From Chromera velia (lineage: Eukaryota; Sar; Chromeraceae), in assembly GCA_018398765.1 (NCBI GenBank), contig JAHBMJ010004072.1, forward strand, positions 7,156 to 71,155: 64,000 nucleotides of DNA. Direction: 5' to 3'. This document shows positions 11,471 to 23,192 of this stretch, one piece after another. A model generated the notes under the pieces. It worked only from the letters and a program-made list of their open reading frames with translations. It searched no databases and was not told the DNA's origin. A program made the translations under genes and the position numbers. Positions within the stretch are counted from its first letter, which is position 1. The number at the start of each line of letters is the position of its first letter.

Positions 11471-11879
11471 GCGTGTGTAGATGTATGGATGGGATCGCGA
11501 GAATTTTTGCCTGCATGCATGAAGACCAGACTCTACCCCAACCCCTTCCTTATGTACCTCCCTCCAATTCTCATGTTAGAATCATGGTTTTTCCCCTCAC
11601 GTGGAAACGTCCACCGCTCTTCTGGATGCTTTCGATCCCTCCACAATGAAAACTGGGGAACAGGATGCAACAATCCAAGAGTCGTTACGCCCTGGAGGGC
11701 TCTTTCTTTTAGCGCGAAGGTCAGTCAATCCGTGTCCGCAATGTGTGCACAAAAGGAGAGGTGCTCGCATGCATGGTGCATCGGCACACCGGCTGTATCG
11801 CTGCGAAGCATATAGAGACTTGCCGGAATAGAGCTGCACACAATAGAAAGGATTGATTATGACTGATTTGCAGTGCGTT
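11471..11879. other. Interval with an unsupported open frame
   Basis: A 76-codon frame on the plus strand (11601-11831) has no recognisable domain and starts at a non-ATG codon. I do not call it a gene. Confidence 0.35.
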
Positions 11880-11982
11880 CCGTCAGTTAGGGTCAGTCAG
11901 TCACAGTTAGTCAGTCAGTCACGGTACGTCTAGGTTACAGTTAGTCAGTTACAGTCAGTCAAAGCCAGTCAGTCAGTCAGTA

Positions 11983-12018
<36 letters not shown>

Positions 12019-12140
12019 AATCAGTAAGTGAGTCAGTGAGTGAGTGAGTGATCGAGTCAGCCAGTCAGTCAGTCAGTTAGTGAGTCAGTGAGTCAGTGAG
12101 TCAGTCAGTCAGTCAGTCAGTCAGTCAGTCAGTCAGTCAG
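11880..12140. repeat. (GTCA)n microsatellite
   Basis: About 260 bp of GTCA/CAGT repeats, imperfect at the left and clean at the right. Confidence 0.95.
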
Positions 12141-12382
12141 AGTACATGAATTAGTTTCTTCCGTCTTTGTTCACTATCCATTCTCTGTTGGAAATGCAAA
12201 GGCATGAAGCGGCAAAAAGTTCTGAAAACGTGATGATGCGTGAATGGATCTCCTTCCGACTCTGTCTAGCTCATCTCTTTTTTCTTCGTTCCGCCTCGTT
12301 CCGCCTTGCCCTTTCTTCTGCATTCAAATTACTCTCTTTTCTTCCTTTCTTCATTCCTTCTCTTCTCTCTCCCTTCTCTCTC

Positions 12383-12449
<67 letters not shown>

Positions 12450-13480
12450 GTGTCCCACCTTCTCTCTCTTTATTTTTTTTCTTTGCCCAACGCAGGTTGC
12501 ACCTTCAGAAATAGAATCGGACTGCTCTACCGTTATGTCTATAGTCAACGTAGAGGGAAGACGATCTGTCGACAAAAAAGAATCAAAAAGAGGAAAGGAA
12601 AGAAACAGAGATGCAGTAAGAGAAAAAAAGGAGAAGGGCGTTTGCTTACGCTGGGTATGATTGCTACTAGGATGTTAGTAGGTGTTAGCTCGGGACTGAG
12701 CGGGGATTCAGGAGGATCCTTGTCTGACAGCGACGTTTTTCTTCCTCTTCGAAGGTAAGAAGCGGCGGCCGATCGAAAAACCGCGTTGGGACCGGGCGTC
12801 AGGGCAGCAAAAGTGATGCAAAATAACGTAAAAAGTTCTTTTTGCGCACTACATATAACTACATAGAACTAGAGTGTTCAATTTTTCCTATAATTTTATA
12901 GAATTATCTTTACTAAAACAAACTTTACTTTATAAAGCTACGTGCATCTTCAAAAAATTTTTTTTTAGTGTTTACTGAATTATTGCCGACTTTTGCCCAG
13001 CGCCGAAGGCGCCAGGCCGAAATTTGCCCAAAGTTGAAAGTTCTAAGCTTCAGTTGGGTCATGGTGTCCCGGGGGTAAATGTACCTGAGTGTTTTTTCTC
13101 CTCTGTACTCTTTTGTATCTCATAGAGACTCAGAGTCACAAAATATAGAAAGAGAAGCAAAAAACATATCAGAGCGTTGCAAAGCTTGGGATCTTTGTGT
13201 TGCATTCGCGTTGCTATAAAAGAAGGCCCTTCAAATTTAAGTATCATTTGCATTTTTAAAAATGAAGTCCTCAATGAGAGTGATGATGACATTTATATAG
13301 AAAACGTACTGTATGTACGGTAAGGTGTGGTTACACTGTGGTATTGAACTATATTGAACATCAGTAAAGATTGACCTAGCGCAGAACTTTGGAATAGACT
13401 TAAACTTTATAGGTGAAAAGTCTAGAACTTAGGTTGACTCGGAAGTTGAATCTCCTAAAAAGTTTTAGTCGATAGTGACA
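12141..13480. other. Interval with CT/GT microsatellite, no supported gene
   Basis: 12367-12455 is a (CT)n-(GT)n tract. The following 300 bp encode Lys/Arg-rich open frames without recognisable motifs. A single unit of the 11.3-kb hairpin repeat lies at 12990-13030. The rest is AT-rich. Confidence 0.4.
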
Positions 13481-13881
13481 GGGAGGTAGCCCACACTAAA
13501 ATTTTATGTTTTTTCGAAGTAACTCGTCAAGCCGCATCTGAAAAATATTTAGTTACTAAAAGATCAGATTGAATTTTTACTTTTTTTGGACCTCCCTGAA
13601 TCTAACTACCACTTTAAAGTTTAAGCCGCATTTTGGGATAAGCTTGAAAGTCCGCGCTGCAGGCGCAGATCATTTACGTTGTTTTGAAAGCCACAGCCGC
13701 ATATCTGGACGGTGTCTTGAATGTTTATGCTGCAGGCGTGGACGGTCTCTTAAAAAACGATGCCGCAGATAGAGATCATCTTGATTATATTTTTTGAAGT
13801 GGTACTTAGGTTCAAGGAGGTATTTTTTTGGTCATATCAGCTCAAAAATTTAGTATATATAGCAGAAGTGCTGCCCCCTAG
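13481..13881 (-). mobile_element. Second copy of the CTAGGGGGCAGCACTTCTG repeat family, interrupted
   Basis: Read on the minus strand from 13881, this matches 10140-10310: CTAGGGGGCAGCACTTCTG, an AT block, GAGCTGATATGA, then further matches around ATATTTTTCAGAT and CTTGACGAGTTAC. It is split by the 233-bp element at 13590-13822. Confidence 0.75.
13590..13822 (-). mobile_element. Mutator-like MITE (233 bp) with exact 9-bp target duplication
   Basis: The ends are ACCTCCCTGAA and TTCAAGGAGGT, inverted. The 9-mer tttttttgg occurs immediately before (13581-13589) and immediately after (13823-13831). Nine-base duplications are typical of Mutator-like elements. The inside holds degenerate 33-bp units with GC stems (gctgcaggcg), matching the array at 22960-23124 in opposite orientation. 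No coding region. Confidence 0.82.
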
Positions 13882-14579
13882 GCTGTGGGTAGGAGGGTGA
13901 AAACGAATTTCGGAAGTCCGAGAACATGCAGGCGAGTTCTCGGACGAGTCAGTGGCAGACCGGATAAGACCGGGTCGAACGGATAACACGTTCCTTCTCC
14001 GTTTCGATCGTACAGAAATGGAGTCAGCGTCCTCCAAATTTTGCTGCTCTGAAATTGGAGATGGATATTTTTGGGCCGTCTCGCGGTTATGCGTGACGCC
14101 GCGAGACGGGTGAGTGCCTCGGGCTGCCGCCCCAAGCCTGCTTGTATCCGATGCCTCGCTTAACCTGGCGCGGAACAGCGGCTGACGCACGCAGAGCCTG
14201 CTCACGCCGTATCATTTGGTGTGTGCGCGCGCGCGTGCGCGAACAGGAAAATTCTGGAACAAATTCATGCCGCCTATAGCCACATGGCGCCGGCCATTAA
14301 TTCCTTGCATCGCTTTCACTCTTTTCAGATCATCGCGATCAGCCTGAAATCTGGATCGATCTATGCAAGAGAAGGGAAGCTCGAAGGCGCACGATGGCGC
14401 ACGACCCGGCCGTGAACACGACTTCGCAGTTCATATGTTTTCCTGTTGCTCTCAGCTGGAGATCCTCCCCCGAGCTCGTGACCAGCACTTCTCACTCTTT
14501 CCCCTGCACCCTTTCTGTCCTACAACACTCCCCCCCTTCCGCAGTCTGTATCGGTTGTGACACATAGACGGTGGTGATC
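13882..14579. other. Upstream flank of the TRAF-like gene
   Basis: No supported exon, though a pyrimidine tract ending in CCGCAG at 14534-14543 could be an acceptor for an unlocated 5' exon of the TRAF-like gene. CpG-rich GCGCGC stretches occur near 14224. Confidence 0.35.
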
Positions 14580-15900
14580 ATGCTCTTCCAAAGTTCTCGA
14601 GTGCACGGTCGGCATCTGACTGTGCACGAGAGTTGTAGGTCACAGACTGAGCTTTTGATGTGTCCTATTTGCCAGAGCGTCGCCCAACAGCCTCAATTGA
14701 CCAAATGCAGGGCGCAACACCTCTTTTGCAAAGACTGTATCTCTCGTTGGATGTCAAGACACGATCACTGTCCTGTCTGCAGAGATCCCGTGTCATCCTA
14801 TCAACCTGCCCCAATCGCTCTCTGCGGTGTCATCAACAGCGTCCGCTGGCTCTGTCCGAACAGCCAGAGAGGATGTCCCTACGTAGGAACAAGGGAACAA
14901 TTGTACACACACCTGGAGAGCGAGTGCGATCATGAAGAATTCCGATGCGTGAACGTGGATGTACCGCAATTCTCACCCGCAGTCAGACGAGTGATCACGC
15001 TCTGCAGTGTGTCCGCAGGCCAGTCGCATGCACGGACTGCAACAAGTCTGTTCCGCACAACACCCTCACAGATCACAAAGAGCGGCAGTGCCCCAGAGTC
15101 ATGATTCCCTGCCCATCCGGGTGTGGGGCCACTGTGATGAGAGGGAGTCTGAACCATCACCTGAGGAGTGAGTGCATGGAGTCTGAGATGGAGTGCACCT
15201 ACGCAGGGTGCCACAGGAAGATGAAGAGGTGCGACTTCGAGACACACGAGAAGGAGGCGATGATCGACCACATGAGGAAGATGAGGACCGAGCTGCAGAC
15301 AGGTCGGCCTCTCTTTTGCTCCATTTCCATCCAGTTGTGTTTCTTTTTGTGTATACGAAGTGTATACGAAGATGTGAGTGTGAGAAGAACATGTGTATTC
15401 CGTTTTGCATGCTCATGTGACGTGTAAGGCCAGGATGAAGCTTCAGAGAGGTTGGAGGGCACGTGATGTTCTTTTCTTGTTGTGACACACAGGCACGTGT
15501 TTTTGCGTGATTGACCTTCAGGTGCAGGGAGAAGTCGTTCTGCCCATCCAGTTATGACTCCCTCAAAGGACTATTTTCTCTTCCATGTGCTCCCTTTACT
15601 TCACAAGAGCGCTGTCTGAAGCCCTGTATCAAGGAAATGTCTTCTTGTTTGTGTTCGAACATGCGCTCCTCCTGCCTCCTTCCCCCAATGCATTGTTTTT
15701 CCACTCCTTTCATCCACATCTTCCTTTCCCCAGCTGCATCCCTTCACGCTTGCTCACTTGCTTCCTTCCTTCCCTGCAGAACGTCTGGAGGTGGCGGTGA
15801 AGATTCCGGACTTCGTGGCGAAGAGCGAGAGCCGTGTGCGGAATCAATTCATCGAGAGCGCGTGTTTCTTCTTCCAGGTGCGTCCGTGCGTACGTGCATG

Positions 15901-15933
<33 letters not shown>

Positions 15934-16965
15934 TTCCTGCGCTGCAGCAACCGGAAAAGGAACAAGGAGCGCAATAGAAGGGAAAAGAAAAGACTGCTTC
16001 ATGGTGGACAAAAGCACTGTATAGACACAGCTTCTGAATTTGCTCTCGCGAGAATGGGTTGCAGCAGACCTGTAACTAACAGACACTTGTACAAGTGACA
16101 TAGGTGCAGGTCACTATGTATTTGTGCCACCAGGTGAACAGAAAGGAAACGGACCATTTCAAAGTCTTTCTTCGGACTCCCATATTCCCAACCGGCCTGA
16201 CAAGGAAGGTGTCCCCTGCAGCCACCTGTGCACATTCTGTTTTTCTTCCTCTTCCGTGCTCTGCTCGTTCCTTCTGCCTTCCTGCCTGCCTGAGTGCAGA
16301 ACACGCCATTCGCCGTTCGGATCTACCCGAAGGGCAACTACTGGTCTGGCGGTTCCTCCTCCAGCAACAACGCCTGCTGCCTGTACCTGATGAATCTGTC
16401 CACCATCCGAGGGACTGTCGGTATGGTCAGATACAGAATTGAGGTCGTCAACCTGCCCCCCCATGCTCTGGAGGGATTCGCAGAGGAGGAGGAGGGACAG
16501 TCGAACATGCCCCCTGCTGTAGAGGCAGAAAGTAGCGTCTCTCCCTCCTCTTCCGCTTCTTCCAGCTCCTCTGCATCTTCTTCTTCATCTGCGTTTGGCC
16601 CTCCTGCTTCCTTCTCTCCTTCCTCCGCGAAGAGGGAGAAGGAGGAGGACTTCTCCTCAGGCCTCGCAGGGAGGGGGTGGGATTCCTTCTGTCGCCTCAG
16701 CGATCTGTACACGGCCGCGAGGGCAGCTCCGGCAGGGGCTCTGGAGGTGAAGGTGTGGATGAGTGCACAGAGGATGAGAGGTAGGAGGGTGGAGGTGTCT
16801 GGATGCCGCCTGGGTTCCTCCGCGCCCCTTGTCGCCATACCCTCCGCCGAAGTGGCAGTGACCGACGCTCCATCGTCAAGGGCAGCAAATCCAAACCCAA
16901 CCCCTCATACTCACCCGGCGACACACGCAACGTCGAACCTCCCCCCATTTTCCGCACCCTTCTGA
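14580..16965 (+). CDS. RING / TRAF-type zinc finger / MATH domain protein
   Basis: Probably an E3 ubiquitin ligase or TRAF-like adaptor. Exon 1 starts at ATG 14580 (GTG 14571 is in frame but less likely). It holds a C3HC4 RING (CPIC, then CRAQHLFCKDC, then CPVC), with Cys-x3-His where Cys-x-His is usual. Several TRAF zinc fingers follow (CPNSQRGCPYVG, then CPSGCGATV, then CTYAGCHRKM). Near 14950 the coding signal shifts by one base between RCV and RGCTAIL, consistent with one lost base in an AACCG context. Exon 1 ends at 15302. Exon 2 is 15780-15877 and exon 3 starts at 16300, with phases agreeing. Exons 2-3 form the MATH domain (FAVRIYPKGNYWSGG and GWDSFCRLSDLY), interrupted by an acidic/Ser-rich insert. 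Exon 3 ends either at a gtagga donor (16781) or at the stop at 16963-16965. Confidence 0.85.
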
Positions 16966-18000
16966 TCGCGTCATGCGTTTCTATCTGACAGGGATCTAGA
17001 GGGAAGGGGTTTCTTTCTTTCCACGGGGGTGAGGAGAGAGAATGCACAAATTAAGTCGCTGCATGTCCCTCTCCACTCCCTGCATCTGTACGTGCATGTT
17101 TCCGTCCTACATGAGTGATCGATGCATGGAGAGATTGTCCCTTTAATTCCCTGCCTGTACAATTGCAGGAGTTGTGCAGGTCAGATGAAAGGAGAACTGC
17201 AGTGACGAAGGCAAAACCGGATAGACGGTTTGAATTTGAAACGACGTGCTGAGGGGAGGGGAGGGGCGGGGCTGGGGAGAAGGGTGTATTTGCAATGATT
17301 CAAGAGAAAATAGACTTGCGTGCTCGTCTCTCACCCTTCCTACCCTTCAATCATGCAGTCGTCTTTTTCTTCTTCCTCTTCCCTACAGACTTGCTTTGTT
17401 TCATAGATCACTACCGTGATTGACCCCACATCCCGTTTTCTTCACTGCATGCATAAGAAATGATCAACTTGGTGAGACTGCCTACACACACACACACACA
17501 CACACACAGAGGGGGGGNGGGGGGGGGGGGGGAGGGGGGGAAGACAAGTTGGTGATGAGAGACACTGGCAATTAGAGAAGAGAAACATAAGCCGGAAATC
17601 TTCTTCCTTTTTTCTCTTTTGTTCATCTCGCTCCTTTTTAATTCTCTCTTTCCAGGCAGGTTCCTAGCTCTCCGAAGAGATCGAACCCCTGCATGCATGT
17701 CCTTGTCGGTGAGCGTCCCTCGCACCTGATGATGGCAAGGACAGCGACTGGCGCGTCTCGAGACCTCTTCACCCCACCTTTTTTTGCGCTGCGCGTATTT
17801 CACACAAATGTATGAATGCGCAGAGAAAGACGAGGGAGAGAGAGGGGAAGGATGGAGGAACATAGACACACACACAGACAGACTATATCGTCTTTTCTTT
17901 CCCTTTTCTCTTCATAGACAGACAGACAGACAGGCAGGCAGGCAGGCAGGCAGGCAGACAGACAGCCTATCCTATCCATAGAAAGCCAATTTTTGGCTAG
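16966..18000. other. Interval with microsatellites and an N in a G-run
   Basis: No gene seen. 17486-17508 is (CA)n, followed by a G-run with one N (17518). 17918-17965 is (CAGA)n/(CAGG)n. Confidence 0.5.
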
Positions 18001-20103
18001 TTTTTTGGGCCAAAATTGAAATAAAACATAAAAGAAAAAGAAAAAAATAAAGTAACAAAAGTTAGATAATGGGTCTGTTAATGCATGGCGACAGTAGTCG
18101 ACCCTAAGGCCAACCTAGGGCACCAATTGAATCAGTTCAATGTGAAACCCTTTAGAATTTCATAATTTCCATTTGATTGTGATAACTAGGGTGATAATGA
18201 TAGTGATGTAAGTAATAAATGATTTTTATTCTAGTTTTTGTTAAAGCATTTTGACGTTTTAAAAGGCTTTTACACGATAGCTTTTACTCTTATAAAAAAT
18301 AATTAAAAAGGCAATATTGTTTTGGGGCTAAAAGCTATATACATAGTTATTTTTGTATTACTAGCAATTTACTGCTAGTGGTAGTGCATGGTTTATTACA
18401 TCGCCCGACCTACCTAGTATCTATCATGCGATGTTAAACTACATTGATTGATTGCGACTTTAAGGCGCAATAAAGCAAGCTTTTATAGGAAGAATAATGC
18501 TAGGAGCAATGATAGTTGATAGACTAATTGATTTAGTTGTAGCTGGCGCTAGAGCTAGCGACGTTATAAAAAGTTTTTATAAACAACTAAAGGTATTTAC
18601 ACCAATTTTTTAGTGTTACACAAAGTCAAATGTGTAAAAATTACCCCTGATCCCCCCGTAACCCCGTTGTTACACATAAAAGTGTGTATAACAATTAGTG
18701 TACAATAATTATAATTTGCAATAATTCTAGACAAATTCATTGACGCGTTTAACCATTTTAATTCAAATTCAATTCAAATAACAAAATTAATTTTAGTGAA
18801 ATCTTTAATTAAAAACTCTTATAGAGAAATTTATGGGAATGAAATTGATAGGATATGTAGCGTTACTGCCAATGTCTACGCCAACGTGTATGAGAAATCT
18901 GACTCAAATTTCTTAATATTTCGATCTAGATTTCGATCTAGTTGTATTTTGGTTTTTACATAGGAAATCAACAGGATTTCCATCTAGATTTCCATAAGTT
19001 TCCTATAATTATATAGAAAACTTATGAAAAATTTATAGAATCCCTACTGAAATTCCTATACAATTATCTGGACACTCATTTCTTAAAAATTCTAATGACT
19101 GCCAGTGCTATACAAATACTGACTGTTACCAGACTGTATCGCACAAGAAAAAACAATTCCACTTTGATTGCATTTGGTGGTCTAGCTAGGTATAAGGTAC
19201 AGATATAGGTTTTAAAAAGGTTTTTTCTGGGTTGTTTTAGAGATTTATAAGTTTTCTCTCAGAAATTTTCTGTAAATGTTTCTCTCTAGCTGGCTTCCAG
19301 CAGCTTTCCTGTCAAGTCCCCTTTAGAATGCCACCTGAACCGGCCTGATTTATTGCAGTGACCCACTTTTCGAACCATTGTACTATCTGGAGTTGAGAGT
19401 CTTCTTCCGATGGGCCGTGGGCCCCTGAGACCCATGCGTGCATCAGGAAGGCGCCCAGCTGACACTGATAGTCAGTTGAGTCCTAGGTCCAGTCACGGAG
19501 CTGCAAGCAACAAACTGCATGTGGGGGTGATGAGTGAGTCAGCCTTTGCAAAAGGTCCCGAAGACTTGATCCCATGAACAGTCATTTCAAGGATTGTGGC
19601 TGATCATAGGAGATACATTCAACTTTCACAGCAGGGATCCGGTTCTCTTTTTCGGTCGCAGGAAGCTAATATTAATTTCCTTTCAGTAGCTCGAGCGGTT
19701 TGTGCACGGGCTGCGCTGCTCCAAATTTTAGAGGAGAAGGGGCGCAAAAAAGAAGGAAAGGAAGTCAACACCAGCTTTGTGACATGGTTCTGACTCAAAG
19801 CTGTCTGTTTTAGTTGTTTTCAATCTCACTCTAACAGTATTCTAACTCGTTTCTATTTCTTTTTTCGTGTACCAGGTCCTGTGCTGCAAGTACAGTCATA
19901 TTGTCTGCCTCACAGTGTTTTTTGAATTTCCTCTTTCAGATTTAAGCTTCTTTCTGAATGCAGTTGATCATTCACCCACAGTGAATCAGTCTTTGTTGAA
20001 CCTACCGTCTCTTCTTTGATAGAGCTAGAATCTCAACAAGGGGTGCATGCTCATGGACTGCCAGGAGCTTGGCTCCACCTAGCTTAGTCATTCATTCATT
20101 CAT
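18001..20103. other. AT-rich interval, probably old repeats
   Basis: No supported gene. A 65-codon frame at 19596-19793 has no recognisable motif. Short palindromic words (gatctagatttcgatctag near 18923) hint at decayed elements. Confidence 0.4.
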
Positions 20104-21290
20104 ATATATACAATGAATAAGATACTCAAGTAAACACTCTGTATGAATTTATAGATTTAGTGTTTATTCATAAAGTATGAGCTTTGCATATACTGTTGTT
20201 CAAGAGTTATACTAGATGAAAGTGTAAAAATAATTTTCAAACAGGTGGAGCACATCCTATTTTTCAATAGAATTTTGCTTCCCAAGGTAACATTTTTTAT
20301 TCTCAATTTTTGTGTGATACTATTATGCAACTAAGCCATCTCACTGTACAAACGTTATGTTTTATAGAGAGAGAGTGTTATGTTCTTTCATAGAATGATA
20401 TACATATAGAGATAGAATGAAGGATAAAAGGAAATTTAATCAAAGAATCATAAGGTGAACACAAAGAAAGACGAACAAAGCTGAGTGGTATTGATTCAAA
20501 TTTCTTTCAAACTTTGAAGATGGAGAAGACTACATTATAGTAACTGTTGCACTTGATATTTTAATTGGTTATCAAGACTGCTTTCTGTGTAGTAACAGTT
20601 CTAAGTCTAGAAGCCTGCTACTTTACACAATATAAAGAAAACATCCCAAAGAGTGATACAGTAACAAACTTTGAACAACTTTTTACAAAGTTTATATTTT
20701 TGTACCTAAATTGTAAGAGAGAATAGAATCTTTTCACTGGCAGCTGTATATTATCAAATTAAATCAAATTAGTATTCGATAAAAATATAAGATATTAACA
20801 TTGTAGATCAAATTTAGAAGTTATATCATCTTTTGAAAAAAAGTGCTCCACCTGTAACAACTTTCAAAATAAAAAGTAATTAACAAAAAAAATTTCTGAA
20901 CAGTTCAGAATTTTTTTTTTTTTAATTACTTTTTATTTTGAAAGTTGTTCAGAAAGGAGGCTACAAAAAAGTTAAATAGTCAGTTGTTGAATGCCGGGTC
21001 TATAAAATATGATTTGCTTTGTATATGGGTTGAGAAACTTTTGAATAACAAAAAAACCTAAGATTTTTTTTTTTTCTTTCAAAAAAATTCTATGTTTTTT
21101 GAAAAACATAAAAAAACTTGAATATAGTGTCTTATGAGTGTATGTATATACAATGAATAAGATACTTAAGTAAACACTCTGTGTGAGTTTATAGATTTAG
21201 TGTTTATTCATAAAGTATGAGCTTTGCATATACTGTTGTTCAAGAGTTATACTAGATGAAAGTGTAAAAATAATTTCTAAACAGGTGGTA
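20104..21290. repeat. Pair of about 145-bp direct repeats flanking 0.9 kb of non-coding DNA
   Basis: 20104-20248 and 21145-21290 are about 95% alike, in the same orientation; both hold tatacaatgaataagatac and taaaaataatt..AAACAGGTGG. The enclosed DNA has a second inverted pair (caggtggagcac at 20242, gtgctccacctg at 20844) and a long hairpin. No coding region is visible. It could be a very small non-autonomous retroelement or a duplication. I do not assign a family. Confidence 0.7.
20856..20949. repeat. Near-perfect 94-bp hairpin
   Basis: The left arm (acaactttcaaaataaaaag at 20857) and the right arm (ctttttattttgaaagttgt, ending 20949) pair for about 40 bp around a short centre containing gaacagttc. 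The stem is A/T-rich. Confidence 0.85.
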
Positions 21291-21436
21291 GCTATAAATT
21301 GATAAAAATTAGCCAGAGCCTAAGTGGTGGCTCACCGGCTTTAAGTTGAATCATCGTCTCTCTTATGGTACACCCCGCTGCTCCCATCTTTGCTGAAGTT
21401 TGCTCTTTTTACCCCTATCTATAAGTCGGCAAGCTG

Positions 21437-21920
21437 TTTAAAATAGTAAAAATAGTTGATGGTAAAAATATAGTTCAACTAGTTACTATTTTTACTATTT
21501 GCTACGTCAAATAGTAAAACAATTAGAAAATAGTTAGCTATTTAAGAATAATTAGTCATGTTCAGTGGTTACGTCTTGAAGAAGTTTGTTAATCCAGAGT
21601 CGCTATCTAGATAGAATAAAAAGTAATCCACAAGATTCAGAAAAGGAAATTGCATTCAACACGGAATTTAATCGACTCCGTGAGGCGCGCGCACAGTGCA
21701 ACACAATCGGTTTGACAAAATTTGGATTTCCGCGGTTTGCCTTGTGGCGGCGGTGCACACGGCGGCGGCTCACACGGCTCTTTTTGAATGACACACTGAT
21801 ACTTCTTAACTATTTGTACTATTTTAATAGTAAAATAGTGCTATTTTACTATTAAAATAGTAAAAATAGCTAACTTTTATGAACTATTTTACTATTTTTA
21901 CTATTTTTACTATTTTAACA
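21437..21920. repeat. Foldback element built from actattttac/gtaaaatagt motifs
   Basis: The ends are inverted copies rich in aaatagtaaaaatag. The middle, about 21545-21790, is a different sequence with normal base composition (a 63-codon minus frame has no recognisable motif). The flanks TCGGCAAGC and GCAAGCCGA are themselves partly inverted. Confidence 0.7.
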
Positions 21921-22077
21921 TAGCAAGCCGACTCATAGATGCCTGCTTCCAGTGCTCAAAAGTTTTCCCTAGAGTTCTCCCTACCGCGTTGCTGATGATA
22001 CCATTGCTTCAAAAGTAGTACCCTCAAACCGTCTTGAAGAAAAAGAAGAAGACGAAGATGAAACATGAAATCAATAC

Positions 22078-22205
22078 ACACTAAAGTGTGTAATGATGTA
22101 TTCCTAAAAGTGATAGTTTGAATTAATGCACACTAAAGTGTGTACTTAATACATTCTTAAAAGTGATAGTTTGAATTACTGTACGCTAAACTGTATACTA
22201 ACTCA
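22078..22205. repeat. Three tandem copies of an about 60-bp unit
   Basis: Each unit contains the palindrome acactaaagtgtgta, a CATTC word and aaaagtgatagtttgaatta. The third copy is degenerate (acgctaaactgtata). Confidence 0.8.
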
Positions 22206-22384
22206 TTCATCAAAATTATATTAAAATGCGTAACAAAACATTTTGAAAAAAGTGATTGTGTAACCCTACAGAATTGATATAAAAGTATCAAACTAGAGAA
22301 AATTTAAACAATTTCTGAACTTTTAAATAGTGACCAGATTTGATTTGATAGGATTTGATTTGATTTGCCAGTGAGCTTTAAGCT

Positions 22385-23183
22385 ACCTCCCTGAACTTAA
22401 TGTCTACTTCAAAAAAAAATATCAAGATCGTCCGCGCCTGCGGCGCGGCCAATCAAGTCTATCCAAATTTGTGGCCTAGCAAATCTTATTCAAAGAATAT
22501 ATAAAAAGAAATTGAAAAATAATAACGTATAAATAAATCGATATGTTGCCTTTAAAATACTATTCATACCTAGGTTTTGTACATATCATTATATATAATC
22601 ATACAATATCAATATTACATCCTACATTATATTATACATAGCTCGGTGCCAGTATACGGTCATATATAACATCTCTATTCATTCATCTTCTGAATCAGAA
22701 TCAGCAAGATTTCTCAACCTGCAGATTTCACGGGCTTACACCTACGTTTGGCGAGCTCGCACTCTGAGACTGCGCGCTTGACAAAGAGCAAGCCTCTTTT
22801 GTTGCTCTTGTCTCTCTACCTCTCTCTGCTGGGCCTCAAAAGTCTGTCAATCTCGTCGATTTTTTTTTTTTCAGGGTTGTTTGGATACACTTGTATTTTG
22901 GGAGACGGGTGGACATGCATGCAGCTGCGATTCTTTAGCATGCAGCTGCATGCTGCCTTTCAAGACACCGCCCACGCCTGCGGCGCGGCCGGTCAAGACA
23001 CTGCCCATGCCTGCGGCACTGCCTTTCAAGACACCGCCCATGCCTGCGGCGCGGCCGGTCAAGACACTGCCCGCACCTGCGGTGCGGGCCTTCAAGATAC
23101 CGCCCGCGCCTGCGGCGTGGGCGTTCAAGCCTATCTAAAAATGCGGCCCCACCATTCAAGTGGATCTTAGGTTCAGGGAGGTC
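22385..23183 (+). mobile_element. Mutator-like element (799 bp) with exact 9-bp target duplication and internal 33-bp array
   Basis: The ends ACCTCCCTGAAC and GTTCAGGGAGGT are inverted. The 9-mer ctttaagct lies directly before (22376-22384) and directly after (23184-23192). The two termini match those of the 233-bp element at 13590, including the subterminal blocks next to each end. About 450 bp of unrelated sequence (22480-22940) separates the left end from the 33-bp array and may be captured or a further insertion. No transposase is encoded. Confidence 0.83.
22960..23124 (+). repeat. Five tandem 33-bp units, each with a GC hairpin
   Basis: The units start TCAAGACAC(C/T)GCCC and hold a stem such as GCCCGCACCTGCGGTGCGGGC broken only at its CCTGCGG centre. 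Several base changes are compensated on the other arm (GCGCC/GGCGC, GCACC/GGTGC). The unit is 11 codons long, so all frames stay open through the array, on both strands. This looks structural rather than coding. Confidence 0.88.
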
Positions 23184-23192
23184 CTTTAAGCT

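Noticed and set aside
22960-23124. CRISPR-like array of 33-bp units
   Set aside because: The units abut with no unique spacers, lie inside a transposon with a 9-bp target duplication, and the genome is eukaryotic.
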